A stretch of DNA of 64,000 nt from Nocardia shimofusensis NBRC 100134 (GCF_001613125.1 NZ_BDBT01000002.1:124001-188000); one strand, 5' to 3'; counted from the stretch's first letter, positions 8,389 through 17,217 are shown. The notes: a model not told the origin generated them from the sequence alone. A program made the numbers and translations.

Positions 8389-8985
8389 ATGGGGATGCCC
8401 CGTCAGCGCGACAAACAGACATGGCGCGGAGAAATTCTCGCTCGCCGGGCGCGCCTGGACCCGGCGCGGCACGCAGCGGAGGCCGCGGCCTTGGCCGCGG
8501 CGGTGCGCGAACTGCGCGGCGACGGTGTCACCTGCGCGTACGTGCCGGTGCGCGGCGAGCCCGGTTCGACCGCCATGCTGGACGAACTGCGGGCCGACGG
8601 GGGGCGGGTACTGCTGCCGGTGACCGGTGCTCCCGGAGCGCTGGCCTGGGGCGAGTACACCGGCGCCGACGATCTGCGCCCAGCGCGCTATGGGCTGCTC
8701 GAACCGGTCGGGCCCGCGCTCGGGCCGGAGGTGGTGGCCGAGGCCGACCTGATCCTGTTGCCCGCGCTGGCGGTGGACCGGCGCGGCGTGCGACTGGGCC
8801 GCGGGGCCGGATACTACGACCGCACCCTCGGCGCCGCCCGGCCGCACGCCCGGCTGGTGGCGGTGGTGCGAGACGAGGAGTTCGTGGCGTCGCTGCCCGA
8901 AGAGCAGCACGATGTGCGGGTCGATTGGGTACTCACCCCCGGCGGTGGAGTGATCCGGCTCGGCCGGGACGACTGCGGGGAATGA
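8389..8985 (+). CDS. 5-formyltetrahydrofolate cyclo-ligase
   Basis: A protein of 198 residues. It converts 5-formyl-THF to 5,10-methenyl-THF with ATP. The C-terminal LPALAVDRRGVRLGRGAGYYDRTL is the family signature, with GRGAGYYD binding ATP and folate. ATG 8389 gives MGMPRQRDKQTWR, the normal N-terminal length with the K/R-rich helix; open reading further upstream is just the antisense of galU. The position between galU and the FmdB gene matches Rv0992c in M. tuberculosis. Transcription diverges from galU with a 75-bp gap. Confidence 0.92.
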   Translation: MGMPRQRDKQTWRGEILARRARLDPARHAAEAAALAAAVRELRGDGVTCAYVPVRGEPGSTAMLDELRADGGRVLLPVTGAPGALAWGEYTGADDLRPARYGLLEPVGPALGPEVVAEADLILLPALAVDRRGVRLGRGAGYYDRTLGAARPHARLVAVVRDEEFVASLPEEQHDVRVDWVLTPGGGVIRLGRDDCGE

Positions 8986-9055
8986 CACACCGACTGGCGA
9001 CGTTGGCACTGTCGGCGGTAGAGTGCTAGCTCGACGGAAACTCGCGGAGGATGCT

Positions 9056-9388
9056 GTGCCAACTTACTCGTATGCGTGCACCGAGTGTGACAACCGGTTC
9101 GACATCGTTCAGTCGTTCTCCGACGATGCCCTGACCGTGTGTGAACAGTGCTCCGGGAAGCTGCGCAAGCTGTTCAATTCGGTCGGCATCGTCTTCAAGG
9201 GCAGCGGTTTCTACCGCACCGACAGCCGTGGTGGCGCGGTCCCCGCGGGCGATTCGGCCAAGTCCGACGGCGGCTCCTCGTCCAGCAGCTCGGATTCGTC
9301 GTCGAGTTCTTCTTCGTCGAACTCCTCGTCATCGAGTTCTTCCTCGTCCAGCACCGCGTCGAGTACGACGAGCACCTCGGTCGCCTGA
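9056..9388 (+). CDS. FmdB-family zinc ribbon protein with poly-Ser tail
   Basis: A 110-residue protein starting at GTG 9056 (VPTYSYACTECDNRF), preceded by a CGGAGG-like site. It has a CxxC...CxxC zinc ribbon (CTEC and CEQC) in the first 40 residues, the hallmark of FmdB-like regulators, then KLRKLFNSVGIVFKGSGFYRTD. The last ~40 residues are almost entirely Ser with a few Asp/Asn/Thr, a disordered tail. The M. tuberculosis equivalent by position is Rv0991c, reported as a stress-linked, redox-sensitive chaperone. A similar role here is an inference from synteny. Confidence 0.85.
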   Translation: MPTYSYACTECDNRFDIVQSFSDDALTVCEQCSGKLRKLFNSVGIVFKGSGFYRTDSRGGAVPAGDSAKSDGGSSSSSSDSSSSSSSSNSSSSSSSSSSTASSTTSTSVA

Positions 9389-9404
9389 CTTTCGTTGCCC
9401 GGAC

Positions 9405-9448
9405 CTCGATCGGCTGGGCGGCGCGACCGCCCCAACCAGCCGATCGAG
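9405..9448 (+). terminator. Hairpin after the FmdB gene
   Basis: 13-bp perfect arms (CTCGATCGGCTGG / CCAGCCGATCGAG) with an 18-base GC-rich loop, 17 bases past the stop. This would end the cyclo-ligase/FmdB transcript. Confidence 0.5.
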
Positions 9449-9576
9449 CGCCGCCGTGCGCGCGCCACTGCCGCGCCATGCCGATCATCCGGGTAATTCA
9501 TCCCCAACCCCGTAGTTGTCCCCAGCCGCCGGTTCCGCCGGTGCGCGAAGCCGATTCGCGGCGATAGCGTCGCCGC

Positions 9577-10221
9577 ATGAACCGCATGTTCAGCGATCTC
9601 GGCCGTGGCTCCGTCCTGCGAGCGGCCTGGTGGAACCGGCCACCGTGGATCGATGCCACCCTCGCGCGCCGCGTGCTTGCCGCCGCTCTCGTCGTGACGG
9701 CCGCGGTCCTGCTGGTGCGCGGCGATCCGGATACGAACCGTGTTTCGGTCGTCCTCGCGAGCCGTGATCTGCCGCCCGGCGCCTCCCTCACCGCCGCCGA
9801 CCTGACCGCGGCGCCGCGTGCGGCGGGCTCCCTACCGGCGGGCGCCGTGCGCGATCCGGGCGATCTGCTCGGCGCGACGCTCACCAGCGCGATGCGCACC
9901 GGGGAGGTGTTCACCGATCTGCGGGTCGTCGGTCCGCGGCTGGCCGAAGTCGCCACCGGCGCGGCGGAGTCGAGAATCGTGCCGATCCGGCTGGCCGACA
10001 CGGCGGTCGCGGGCATTCTGCGGGCAGGCGACCGGGTCGACGTGGTGGGCGCCGAAGAGCGGGCGCGCACGCTGGCGACGGATGCCGCGGTGGTGCTGGT
10101 CGCCGGATCCGGAGAAGGCGATCGCAGCGGACCGGTGGTCCTCGTCGCCATGGACGCCGAGCACGCCGTCGCGGTCGCGGCGGCATCGCTGCATACCGCC
10201 CTGACCGTCGTATTCCATTGA
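9577..10221 (+). CDS. SAF-domain membrane-anchored protein (CpaB/RcpC-like)
   Basis: A 214-residue protein with one N-terminal membrane anchor (RRVLAAALVVTAAVLLV, about residues 28-45) followed by a SAF domain: VVLASRDLPPGASLTAADLTA and the later GEVFTDLRV. The second half (IVPIRLADTAVAGILRAGDRVDVV) matches the RcpC/CpaB pilus-assembly fold. SAF domains bind carbohydrate or act in pilus assembly. No pilus genes are nearby, and the same kind of protein sits between FmdB and mscL in mycobacteria, so it is probably a conserved envelope protein of unknown function. Confidence 0.75.
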   Translation: MNRMFSDLGRGSVLRAAWWNRPPWIDATLARRVLAAALVVTAAVLLVRGDPDTNRVSVVLASRDLPPGASLTAADLTAAPRAAGSLPAGAVRDPGDLLGATLTSAMRTGEVFTDLRVVGPRLAEVATGAAESRIVPIRLADTAVAGILRAGDRVDVVGAEERARTLATDAAVVLVAGSGEGDRSGPVVLVAMDAEHAVAVAAASLHTALTVVFH

Positions 10222-10334
10222 CCGGCCGAGTTCGCCGGTCGATTGCCGATAGCGTGAACTACGATCCCGATACGGCGGAAAATAGATTTCGCCGAGCACG
10301 ACCGTTGGATTCATCCCGAAGAGGAGAACTCGGC

Positions 10335-10742
10335 ATGCTCAAAGGTTTCAAGGATTTTCTGCTTCGCGGAAATGTCGTCGACCTGGCAGTTGCCGTGGTC
10401 ATCGGCACCGCCTTCGTGGCGATCGTCACCGCGTTCAGCGATGGAATCATCAATCCGCTACTGGCGGTATTCGGTGACGCGAATGAAGTCGGACTCGGTT
10501 TCCGGCTGGTTGCCGACAACCCGGCAACGTTCGTCGCGATCGGTCCGATCATCACCGCTCTGATCAACTTCATCCTCATCGCGGCCATTCTCTATTTCGT
10601 TCTGGTGCTGCCCTCGATCCATCAGAAGAAGCGCCGCGGCGGTGACGCCGAGGAGCCGCTCAGCGACAGCGAACTGCTCGTGCAGATCCGCGACCTGCTC
10701 GCCCAGGCTCAACAGAGCGCGGGCGGACGTCACGAGTTCTGA
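10335..10742 (+). CDS. mscL: Large-conductance mechanosensitive channel
   Basis: A 135-residue homopentameric channel that opens under membrane tension to relieve hypo-osmotic shock. MLKGFKDFLLRGNVVDLAVAVVIGTAF is the highly conserved N-terminal amphipathic helix plus TM1. TM2 is IGPIITALINFILIAAILYFVLV, and the cytoplasmic helix ends LLVQIRDLLAQ. ATG 10335 is chosen because GAGGAGAAC lies just upstream and the MLKGF start is invariant in the family. It ends in a bidirectional terminator shared with the convergent porin gene. Confidence 0.96.
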   Translation: MLKGFKDFLLRGNVVDLAVAVVIGTAFVAIVTAFSDGIINPLLAVFGDANEVGLGFRLVADNPATFVAIGPIITALINFILIAAILYFVLVLPSIHQKKRRGGDAEEPLSDSELLVQIRDLLAQAQQSAGGRHEF

Positions 10743-10765
10743 TTCGGCGCAAGGGTTCTGGACAG

Positions 10766-10803
10766 CGAACGGGCCCGCCACCATGCGGTGACGGGCCCGT
10801 TCG
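10766..10803. terminator. Bidirectional hairpin between mscL and the porin genes
   Basis: 12-bp perfect inverted repeat CGAACGGGCCCG / CGGGCCCGTTCG with a 14-base loop in the gap between convergent genes, serving both strands. Confidence 0.7.
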
Positions 10804-10819
10804 AGGGGTGTCGCCCGGA

Positions 10820-11497
10820 TCAGCCGAGGCTGAACGGCTGGCCCCACAGGGTCACCGAGGTGATGACGTTCTCGGTCTCCACCTCGACGTCGACGAAGGC
10901 GCGCGCCTGCGCGTAGCCGCCGCAGCCGGACAGGCCGATGGTCGAGTCCGCCCAGGTGACCGAGCCACTGTTGCCGCTGAAACCGTTGCGGGCCGAGTGG
11001 TCCTCACTGCCGAAGTCGTCGGCTTCCTCGAGGTCGAGGAGGTAGAACTGCTGGGCCTGGCCTGGGCCGAGCGAGAGGTCGCCACCACCGTTCGCGCCGA
11101 CACCGCCGGTGACCGTCTCACCGCTCCAGTCCGCGGTGCCCTCCACGCCGCCGCCGACACCGCCGCCTGCGATATTGACCTGGCAGCCCACCACGTACCC
11201 GGGCTTGATCTTGCCGCCGATCTCATCGCTGACGCCACTGATCTCGACCTGGGCGCTACCGGAGACCCACGCGTTGCGGTGCACCGGAGTGGAGCCCATG
11301 GACGGACTGATCAGCGCGGACTCGCCGACCAGGCGAACGGTCACGACAGTGCCGTCGGAGAGCGTCTTGACGATCTCGCCGCCGGGCAGGGGAACGAAGG
11401 TGTCGGCGTTGGCAGCGCCGGTGGAGAGCAGGCCCATGGTGATGGCGGCAGCAGCCCCGACCCCGGCCGCCCGCGCCGCATTCTTACGGTTGATCAT
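10820..11497 (-). CDS. MspA-family porin (Nfp-like), copy 1
   Basis: A 225-residue exported protein with a signal peptide (GVGAAAAITMGLLSTGAANA, cleaved before DTFVPLP) and the MspA core: SALISPSMGSTPVHRNAWVSG, GYVVGCQV, LSLGPGQ and GCGGYAQARAFVDVEV, ending in an aromatic FSLG tail. MspA-type proteins form octameric outer-membrane (mycomembrane) pores for hydrophilic solutes. N. farcinica makes its cell-wall channel from two neighbouring MspA-like genes, nfpA and nfpB, and this tandem arrangement matches. ATG 11497 gives a normal signal peptide. It lies 68 bp downstream of the second copy on the same strand. Confidence 0.9.
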   Translation of the reverse strand: MINRKNAARAAGVGAAAAITMGLLSTGAANADTFVPLPGGEIVKTLSDGTVVTVRLVGESALISPSMGSTPVHRNAWVSGSAQVEISGVSDEIGGKIKPGYVVGCQVNIAGGGVGGGVEGTADWSGETVTGGVGANGGGDLSLGPGQAQQFYLLDLEEADDFGSEDHSARNGFSGNSGSVTWADSTIGLSGCGGYAQARAFVDVEVETENVITSVTLWGQPFSLG

Positions 11498-11565
11498 GTA
11501 TCCAATACCCTTCGAGGGTTCGATTCGCTTGCGCGAGAAGTTTTTTCGGTGTTTCTCGGGCGGCG

Positions 11566-12240
11566 TCAGCCGATGCTGAACGGCATGCCGTAGAGCGTGG
11601 TCTTCGAGTAGTGGTCGCCGATGATCTCGACGACGGTGTAGGCGCGCGCCTGGGCGTAGCCCGCGCAACCCTGGATCTCGATCTCCACGTCCTGGTACTC
11701 GACGGAGTAGACGCCGGGCTCGGCGATGTTCTTGTAGTTGATCTGCACGAACTTCACCTCGCCAGGGCCCAGGCTCACACCGAAGGACCCACCGAGGCCG
11801 CCCTCGCTCAGGTTGACGGAACCCGACATACCGAGGCTGACCGCATCATCACCGATGCTGACCTGGCAACCGACGATGTAGCCGGTGTTCAGCTGGGAAA
11901 TCCCGTGGGTCGAAGAGTTGTTGGTGCCCGAGTCGCCGGTGGGGCCGTTGTTCGGGCCGGCTTCGCCCTCCGGTGTCACGGTGACATCGGCGGTCGCGTT
12001 TCCGGAGACCCAGACGACGCGCCCGGCGCCGTTGGCCGCCATCGACGGCGAAATCAGAGCACTCTCACCCGTGCGGGTGATGGTGACGCCCGGTCCGATC
12101 TTCTCGCCGTCCGGCAACGGCACGAAGGTGTCGGCGTTGGCGGCGCCGGTCGAAAGCAGGCCCATGGCAACGGCCGCCGCCGCGCCGACGCCCACGGCGC
12201 GGGCGCCGTGACGCAGACCGTTGGTGCGGTTCTCGCTCAT
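11566..12240 (-). CDS. MspA-family porin (Nfp-like), copy 2
   Basis: A 224-residue paralogue of the next gene. The signal peptide (GVGAAAAVAMGLLSTGAANA) and mature start DTFVPLPDG are almost identical to copy 1, while the pore-facing centre differs and carries an acidic/Asn-rich insert (GPNNGPTGDSGTNNSS). It keeps SALISPSM, GYIVGCQVSIG, LGPGE and GCAGYAQARAY, and ends MPFSIG. ATG 12240 is preferred over ATG 12252 because AGGGGAAG lies just upstream. The first gene of a two-gene unit, it likely forms a hetero-oligomeric channel with copy 1, as described for NfpA/NfpB. Confidence 0.9.
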   Translation of the reverse strand: MSENRTNGLRHGARAVGVGAAAAVAMGLLSTGAANADTFVPLPDGEKIGPGVTITRTGESALISPSMAANGAGRVVWVSGNATADVTVTPEGEAGPNNGPTGDSGTNNSSTHGISQLNTGYIVGCQVSIGDDAVSLGMSGSVNLSEGGLGGSFGVSLGPGEVKFVQINYKNIAEPGVYSVEYQDVEIEIQGCAGYAQARAYTVVEIIGDHYSKTTLYGMPFSIG

Positions 12241-12749
12241 ACTTCCCCTCATCAGGTTCTAACAGTCCGACCTCGACCATCGAGGCGGACAAGTGGTCCT
12301 CACAGGCCCAGCCCAGTCTGTCGCCTATTTGTTGCCGGTACGTAACCGGCTGTTATTTCGGCGCTACACGGTCGGGGCCGAAAAGCCACCTGGGACAGCG
12401 CTCGCCGCCCCCGGAGAAAGCGAGTTCTCGGCGGCGGATACGGCATCTCGAACGTTGTTCCGAGCGGAAGATTAAACGCTGGGTTAAGCGTCGGCAACGG
12501 CTGAAGAAAAAGCCGGTGCATGTGACTTGAATCACCTTCACTCTCATGCCGATATCGCTTGACGTGCATAAATGCAGTATGCGAAGGCGTACGACACGTA
12601 CGTGGAGTTACTCGGTGAACTATCGGGGTGGGCAGAGCTCAACCGCCACGACCAGCGACGATGAGATAGATCACAGCTTTATACCAGAAGCGGTGAGGGA
12701 GTTCCGTCGGCGAGAAATCGCGCGGAAGAAGGACATTCGCCGGGACGCG
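12241..12749. other. Gene-free interval upstream of the porins
   Basis: About 510 bp separate the porin start from the end of a small MoaB2-coupled gene. The half next to the porins is less GC-rich and must contain their promoter. It includes a palindrome GCCGGT-ACGTA-ACCGGC (12334-12350) that could be an operator. A 78-codon open frame on the plus strand (12546-12782) has Arg-rich, unstructured content and no convincing ribosome site, so it was not called. Confidence 0.6.
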
Positions 12750-12938
12750 TCAACCGTGGTGCGGAGGCACCTGGGAGCGTAGCCAGTCGTCGCCGGACTC
12801 GGTTCGCTCGCGCGGATCGTCGTCGCGCTCGTCCGCGGTGGTGTCCGGCAGTGTGTCGCCGAAGATGCGCGCCAGGCGCGCGGCATCCCCGGCCCGGCGG
12901 CGCGCCGGGCGGGGATCGTCGGAGTGCTCTGCGCTCAT
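12750..12938 (-). CDS. Small acidic protein translationally coupled to moaB2
   Basis: A 62-residue acidic protein starting MSAEHSDDPRPARRRAGD and ending GDDWLRSQVPPHHG. Its ATG overlaps the moaB2 stop (ATGA at 12938-12935), which is good evidence that it is translated. Short proteins with a conserved C-terminal WLR-x(3)-PPH-x-G end are common near such genes in Corynebacteriales, but I know no function. No membrane segment, cysteine or known domain is visible. It follows pepD and moaB2 in the mprA-mprB-pepD-moaB2 unit, so it may be part of the envelope-stress response. Confidence 0.7.
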   Translation of the reverse strand: MSAEHSDDPRPARRRAGDAARLARIFGDTLPDTTADERDDDPRERTESGDDWLRSQVPPHHG

Positions 12939-13537
12939 TCCGCCAAGCCGGACAGCTCGCCGATCACCTTGCCCGCCAGCGGGGTCAGCGTCGCCATCGC
13001 GTCGCGCACCGCCGCGCGGGTGCCGGGCAGATTCACCACCAGCGTCGAACCGGAGATCCCGGCCACCCCGCGGGACAGGCCGGCATCCAGGGATCCGGCG
13101 ACCCGGCCGGAGGCGCGCAGCGCCTCGCAGATGCCCGGCAGTTCCCGGTCGAGCACCTGTGAGGTGGCCTCGGGGGTGACATCCCGCGGCGACATGCCGG
13201 TGCCGCCCACGGAGACGACCAAGTCGACGCCGCCGATCACCGCGGTGTTGAGAGCGTTACGGATCTCCACCTCGTCGGCCTGCACCGACACCGAGGCGTC
13301 GACCAGGAATCCCGCCTCGGTCAACAGTTCGGTGACCAACGGCCCGATAGAGTCCACGCCGCCGTGGGCGGTCCGATCATCGACGACAACCACGAGTGCG
13401 CGACCTGCCACAGGATCGATTTCCATAGTGCTCACCGTAGCGCCTGGGTCGAGCAAGTCCTCGGGGGCGCTGGACAATTCCGGGTTCAGGCCGTCCACCG
13501 CGATCATCCGCAGCCGACCGCGGCGCGGGCCCGTCAT
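12935..13537 (-). CDS. moaB2: MoaB/MogA-family molybdenum cofactor protein
   Basis: A 200-residue protein with the MogA/MoaB fold: VVVVDDRTAHGGVDSIGPLV, VVSVGGTGMSPRDVTPEA and the late SGSTLVVNLPGTRAAV. GGTGxxxRDxTPEA binds molybdopterin, and the enzyme family adenylylates it. Synteny with mprA-mprB-pepD corresponds to M. tuberculosis Rv0984. The ATG at 13537 overlaps the pepD stop (ATGA). It adds about 37 residues before the family's usual start (MEIDPVAGRALVVVVDD at about 13426), so the true N-terminus is uncertain. A stress-linked or non-cofactor role is possible. Confidence 0.85.
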   Translation of the reverse strand: MTGPRRGRLRMIAVDGLNPELSSAPEDLLDPGATVSTMEIDPVAGRALVVVVDDRTAHGGVDSIGPLVTELLTEAGFLVDASVSVQADEVEIRNALNTAVIGGVDLVVSVGGTGMSPRDVTPEATSQVLDRELPGICEALRASGRVAGSLDAGLSRGVAGISGSTLVVNLPGTRAAVRDAMATLTPLAGKVIGELSGLAE

Positions 13538-14880
13538 CGGGCGCCCTCGGTGGGTGCGGCGGTGAGGGTGACCTCGACCGTGATGGGGTTGCCGCCTTTG
13601 TCGTCGGTATAGGTGACCTTCACCTTGTCTCCTGGTTGCCTGGACCGGACGGCGGCGATGAGCGCCTCGCCCGAATCGATGGTGCGATCGTCGAGCTTCG
13701 TGATGACCGCGCCTGCCGGTATACCCGCTTCTGCCGCCGGTCCACCCGGTGTGGCCTCCAACACCAGGGCGACGCTGTCCTGCGGCCGCAACTTGATGCC
13801 GATCTGCGCGTAGGTGGCCCCTCCGGTGGCGATGAGTTCCTGGGCCACCCGGCGCGCCTGGTCGACCGGGATCGCGAAACCGAGGCCGATCGAACCGCTC
13901 TGCTGACCGCCGAGCCCGCCCGAACCGAGAGTGGCGATGGCGGTGTTGATCCCGATCAGCCTGCCCTCGTAGTCGACCAGGGCGCCGCCGGAATTGCCGG
14001 GATTGATCGCGGCGTCGGTTTGGATGGCGTCGATGACCGGCTGCGGCGCGTTCGGATTGTCGGTGCCCTCGCCGCTGGTGGAGACCGGCCTGTTGAGGGC
14101 CGAGACGATGCCCGTGGTGACCGTGCCCGCCAGGCCGAGCGGGGAACCGATGGCGATGACCGGCTGGCCGACCTGCAGTCCGGCCGAGGCGCCCATCTCG
14201 AGCGGGGTCAGATCGGTGCGGCCCTCCACCTTGATCACCGCGAGATCGGAGACCGGGTCGGCGCCGACGATGCGCGCGGGCGCGCTGGTGCCGTCGGAGA
14301 AGCGCACCACGATGGTGGCGCCGGTGCCGCCACCGGAGGCGACATGGTTGTTGGTCAGGATCAGCCCGTCGGAGGACAGCACGACCCCGGAGCCCTCCCC
14401 CTCGGCGCGGTTGCTGGCCACCTCGATCATCACCACGCTGGGCAGCACCTTCTGCGCGACCGCCTGGGTCGAACCGGCGGGGGCGTTGGCGACGGTGCTG
14501 ACGTCCGGCCGGGGCACGTCCAGGGCGTTGGTCACCGGCGCCCTGCCGTCGTCGCGGGTCGCCACCACGCCGACCGCACCGCCGACACCACCGCTGACCA
14601 ATGCCAGTGCCACCGCGCCCGCGATCAAGCCGGCGCGCGCCGGGCGGGACGGACGCTGCGGGGCGGCGGGGTGAGCGGCCGAACCGACCGGTCCGGGGAC
14701 CGGACCGGAGAACGGCTGGGTCGGATAGTGCCCGTAACCCTGTCCCGGAAAGCCGCCCTGACCGGGGTGGGCCGTCCCCGGGGCCGGCTGCGCGCCCATG
14801 TGCTCGGTCGCGCCCGGGCTCGTGGTCGGGTGCGTCTGGTGGGGAGCCTGGGAGCCCCCGGCCTGGAAATCCTCCGTCAT
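13534..14880 (-). CDS. pepD: HtrA-type serine protease PepD
   Basis: A 448-residue membrane-anchored HtrA protease. A Pro/Gly/Gln-rich cytoplasmic segment is followed by one membrane span (AGLIAGAVALALVSGGVGGAVGVV, about residues 80-105). The trypsin-like domain carries the triad His (TNNHVASG), Asp (DPVSDLAVIK) and Ser (NPGNSGGALV), and a C-terminal PDZ domain spans IGIKLRPQDSVALV to VTLTAAP. In mycobacteria PepD degrades misfolded envelope proteins and feeds back on MprAB and SigE. It is co-oriented downstream of mprA-mprB. ATG 14880 places a short polar N-terminus before the anchor. Confidence 0.93.
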   Translation of the reverse strand: MTEDFQAGGSQAPHQTHPTTSPGATEHMGAQPAPGTAHPGQGGFPGQGYGHYPTQPFSGPVPGPVGSAAHPAAPQRPSRPARAGLIAGAVALALVSGGVGGAVGVVATRDDGRAPVTNALDVPRPDVSTVANAPAGSTQAVAQKVLPSVVMIEVASNRAEGEGSGVVLSSDGLILTNNHVASGGGTGATIVVRFSDGTSAPARIVGADPVSDLAVIKVEGRTDLTPLEMGASAGLQVGQPVIAIGSPLGLAGTVTTGIVSALNRPVSTSGEGTDNPNAPQPVIDAIQTDAAINPGNSGGALVDYEGRLIGINTAIATLGSGGLGGQQSGSIGLGFAIPVDQARRVAQELIATGGATYAQIGIKLRPQDSVALVLEATPGGPAAEAGIPAGAVITKLDDRTIDSGEALIAAVRSRQPGDKVKVTYTDDKGGNPITVEVTLTAAPTEGAR

Positions 14881-15048
14881 GGCGTACTCGTTTCTCCTCA
14901 CATCCACCGTCCAGCCTGGCCGCGACGGCTTAAAGCGAACTGAGACCGTGCTTGCAGTTCTCCGAGATCGACCGTCTCCCGCTGTTCCATACAACGACGC
15001 TGGACGCTGTGCCGTTCCATGCTCTGCCGTTTCTCGCCAGGAAGCGGC

Positions 15049-16518
15049 TCATGCCGGCCGGTCCGCTCCGCCCATCGGGGTTCCCGCCTCGCCGGGCAGC
15101 ACGATCCGGACGGACGCGCCGCCGCGCTCGGAGTTCTCGATGGTGATGGTGCCGCCGTGCTTGGTCACCACTTGTTTGACGATGGCCAGTCCCAGCCCGG
15201 AACCGGGCATCGACCGCGACGCGGTGGTGCGATAGAACCGCTCGAAGACCAGCTCACGTTCCTCGGGCGCGATGCCGGGCCCCGCGTCGTCGACATTCAG
15301 TTCCAGCAGCCCTCGCCCGGTCTCGCGCATGCTCACCCGCACCTGCTCCCCCGCAGGACTCCATTTCGCGGCATTGTCGAGGACATTGAGAATCGCGCGC
15401 TCGAGCGCGGAGTCGTGGCCGTAGACGAACCATGGCCGCAGCTCGGCGACGAACTCGACATCGGCGCGACGACGCCTGGCCCGTTCCAGCGCCCGCTCGG
15501 TCACCTCGCCCAGATCGACGCGGTCGTAGACCGTTTCCGGCGCGTCCTCGCGCGCCAGGTCGACCAGGTCGCCGACCAGGGTGGACAGCTCCTCGATCTG
15601 GGCGACGACGTCCGCGCGCAGATCGGCCATGTCCTGCTCGGGCAGCGTGGGCGCGTCGGGGCGGCCCGCGGCGATGAGCAGCTCCATGTTGGTGCGCAAC
15701 GAGGTCAGCGGCGTACGCAGTTCGTGACCGGCGTCGGCGACGAGTCTGCGCTGGCGGTCCCTGGATTCGGCGAGCGCGCGCAGCATGGTGTTGAAACTCT
15801 CGGTCAACCGGGCCAATTCGTCGTCCCCGCTGACCGGGATAGGAGTGAGGTCATCGGTGCGGGCGATGCGTTCGGTGGCGGCGGTCAGCCGGGCGATGGG
15901 CCGCAGGCCGGTCCGCCCGACCGCGGTGCCCGCCGCGGCCGCGAGCACGACGCCGCAGCCGCCGACCACGAACAGCAGCCAGGCCAGCCGGTCGAGCACC
16001 TCCCTGGTCGGTTCGAGCCGCTGGGAGATCACCAGGGTGGCCCCGGAGTTGGTGTGCACGGCCAGCACGCGCTGATTGCTGACCGTGCGCAGCGATGTGG
16101 CCAGCTCGCCGTCGGCCACCGCCAGCTCCTGTTCTCCCACCGGCGGGATGGTCTGCTGCGGCGGCATATAGGGCTTGTGGTCGGCGAAGATCAGTGCGAC
16201 GCCGACATCGTTGGAGTACAGCCCGGCCAGGATGATCGACTGGAAGCCGAGGCTCTCGAAGTTGTTGTCGATCATGGTGGCCGCGCGCGCCCGCAGCGCC
16301 TCGTCGACGTCGGCGTAGAGCGCGCGCGCCACCATCGCGTAGGCGGCGATCGAGGTGACCGCCACCGCGATGGCCACCACCGAGGCTGCCAGCAGGGTGA
16401 CCCGCCAGCGCAGCGAGACCGAACTGGTCAGCGGCATCGGCGGACGCATCGCGGCAGGCTCGGCGGCGGCCAGGCCGACAGGTGCGAGGGCTGGGCGTCT
16501 CGGATTGCTGCGTGCCAT
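15049..16518 (-). CDS. mprB: Sensor histidine kinase MprB
   Basis: A 489-residue transmembrane kinase: TM1 about residues 37-60, an extracytoplasmic sensor loop, TM2 about 185-207 (LAWLLFVVGGCGVVLAAAAGTA), HAMP, HisKA with the phosphoacceptor in VADAGHELRTPLTSLR, then HATPase boxes N (NVLDNAAKWSP), G1 (VDDAGPGI) and G2 (GSGLGLAIVK). MprB senses envelope stress and phosphorylates MprA. The extracytoplasmic domain in mycobacteria also binds DnaK. It lies 12 bp downstream of mprA in one operon. Confidence 0.93.
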   Translation of the reverse strand: MARSNPRRPALAPVGLAAAEPAAMRPPMPLTSSVSLRWRVTLLAASVVAIAVAVTSIAAYAMVARALYADVDEALRARAATMIDNNFESLGFQSIILAGLYSNDVGVALIFADHKPYMPPQQTIPPVGEQELAVADGELATSLRTVSNQRVLAVHTNSGATLVISQRLEPTREVLDRLAWLLFVVGGCGVVLAAAAGTAVGRTGLRPIARLTAATERIARTDDLTPIPVSGDDELARLTESFNTMLRALAESRDRQRRLVADAGHELRTPLTSLRTNMELLIAAGRPDAPTLPEQDMADLRADVVAQIEELSTLVGDLVDLAREDAPETVYDRVDLGEVTERALERARRRRADVEFVAELRPWFVYGHDSALERAILNVLDNAAKWSPAGEQVRVSMRETGRGLLELNVDDAGPGIAPEERELVFERFYRTTASRSMPGSGLGLAIVKQVVTKHGGTITIENSERGGASVRIVLPGEAGTPMGGADRPA

Positions 16519-16530
16519 GATCGCGGCGCC

Positions 16531-17217
16531 CTACGGCGGCGTCTCGCGCAGCACGTAGCCGACACCGCGCACGGTGTGGATCAGCCGCGCCTCGCCCTCG
16601 GCCTCGGTCTTGCGGCGCAGATAGCCGATGTAGACCTCGAGCGCGTTGCCGGAGGTGGGGAAGTCGTAGCCCCACACCTCCTCCAGGATGCGGCTGCGGG
16701 TGAGCACCCGGCGGGGGTTGGCCATCAGCATCTCCAGCAAGGAGAACTCGGTGCGGGTGAGGCTGATCGAGCGGTCCGCGCGCGACACTTCGCGAGTCAC
16801 CGGATCCAACGAGAGATCGGCGAAGTGCATTGCCTCCGAGATCTCCCCGGGATCTGCGGCACGGCGGCGCAGCAGCGCCCGCAAACGTGCCAGCAATTCC
16901 TCGAGCGCGAAAGGTTTGGGCAGATAATCGTCGGCGCCCGCGTCCAGCCCCGCTACCCTTTCGGAAACCGAATCCCGCGCCGTCAAAACCAGAATCGGAA
17001 GATCGTCCCCGGTACTACGCAATCTCCGGCAAACTTCCAGCCCGTCCAGGCGCGGCATCATCACGTCCAGCACCAGCGCGTCGGGGCGCTGCGCGGCGGC
17101 TTTCTCCAGGGCGTCGATCCCGTCCACGGCGAGGTCGACGGTGTAGCCGTTGAAGGTCAACGACCGGCGCAGCGATTCCCGGACGGCGCGATCGTCGTCG
17201 ACTACCAGAATCCGCAT
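16531..17217 (-). CDS. mprA: Response regulator MprA
   Basis: A 228-residue OmpR-family regulator. The receiver has acidic pocket DDD near residue 7-9, phosphoacceptor Asp in [12 protein letters not shown] and switch Lys in LPKPF. The C-terminal winged helix includes [33 protein letters not shown] and [11 protein letters not shown] 17217 gives the canonical MRILVVDDD start; open frame upstream is noise. It controls envelope-stress genes, including pepD and sigE in M. tuberculosis, and autoregulates its own operon. A tandem direct repeat lies just upstream of its start. Confidence 0.95.
   Translation of the reverse strand: MRILVVDDDRAVRESLRRSLTFNGYTVDLAVDGIDALEKAAAQRPDALVLDVMMPRLDGLEVCRRLRSTGDDLPILVLTARDSVSERVAGLDAGADDYLPKPFALEELLARLRALLRRRAADPGEISEAMHFADLSLDPVTREVSRADRSISLTRTEFSLLEMLMANPRRVLTRSRILEEVWGYDFPTSGNALEVYIGYLRRKTEAEGEARLIHTVRGVGYVLRETPP

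Noticed and set aside
12546..12782. 78-codon open frame on the plus strand
   Set aside because: Arg-rich, no recognisable motif, no good ribosome site, and it overlaps the end of the better-supported small gene on the other strand.
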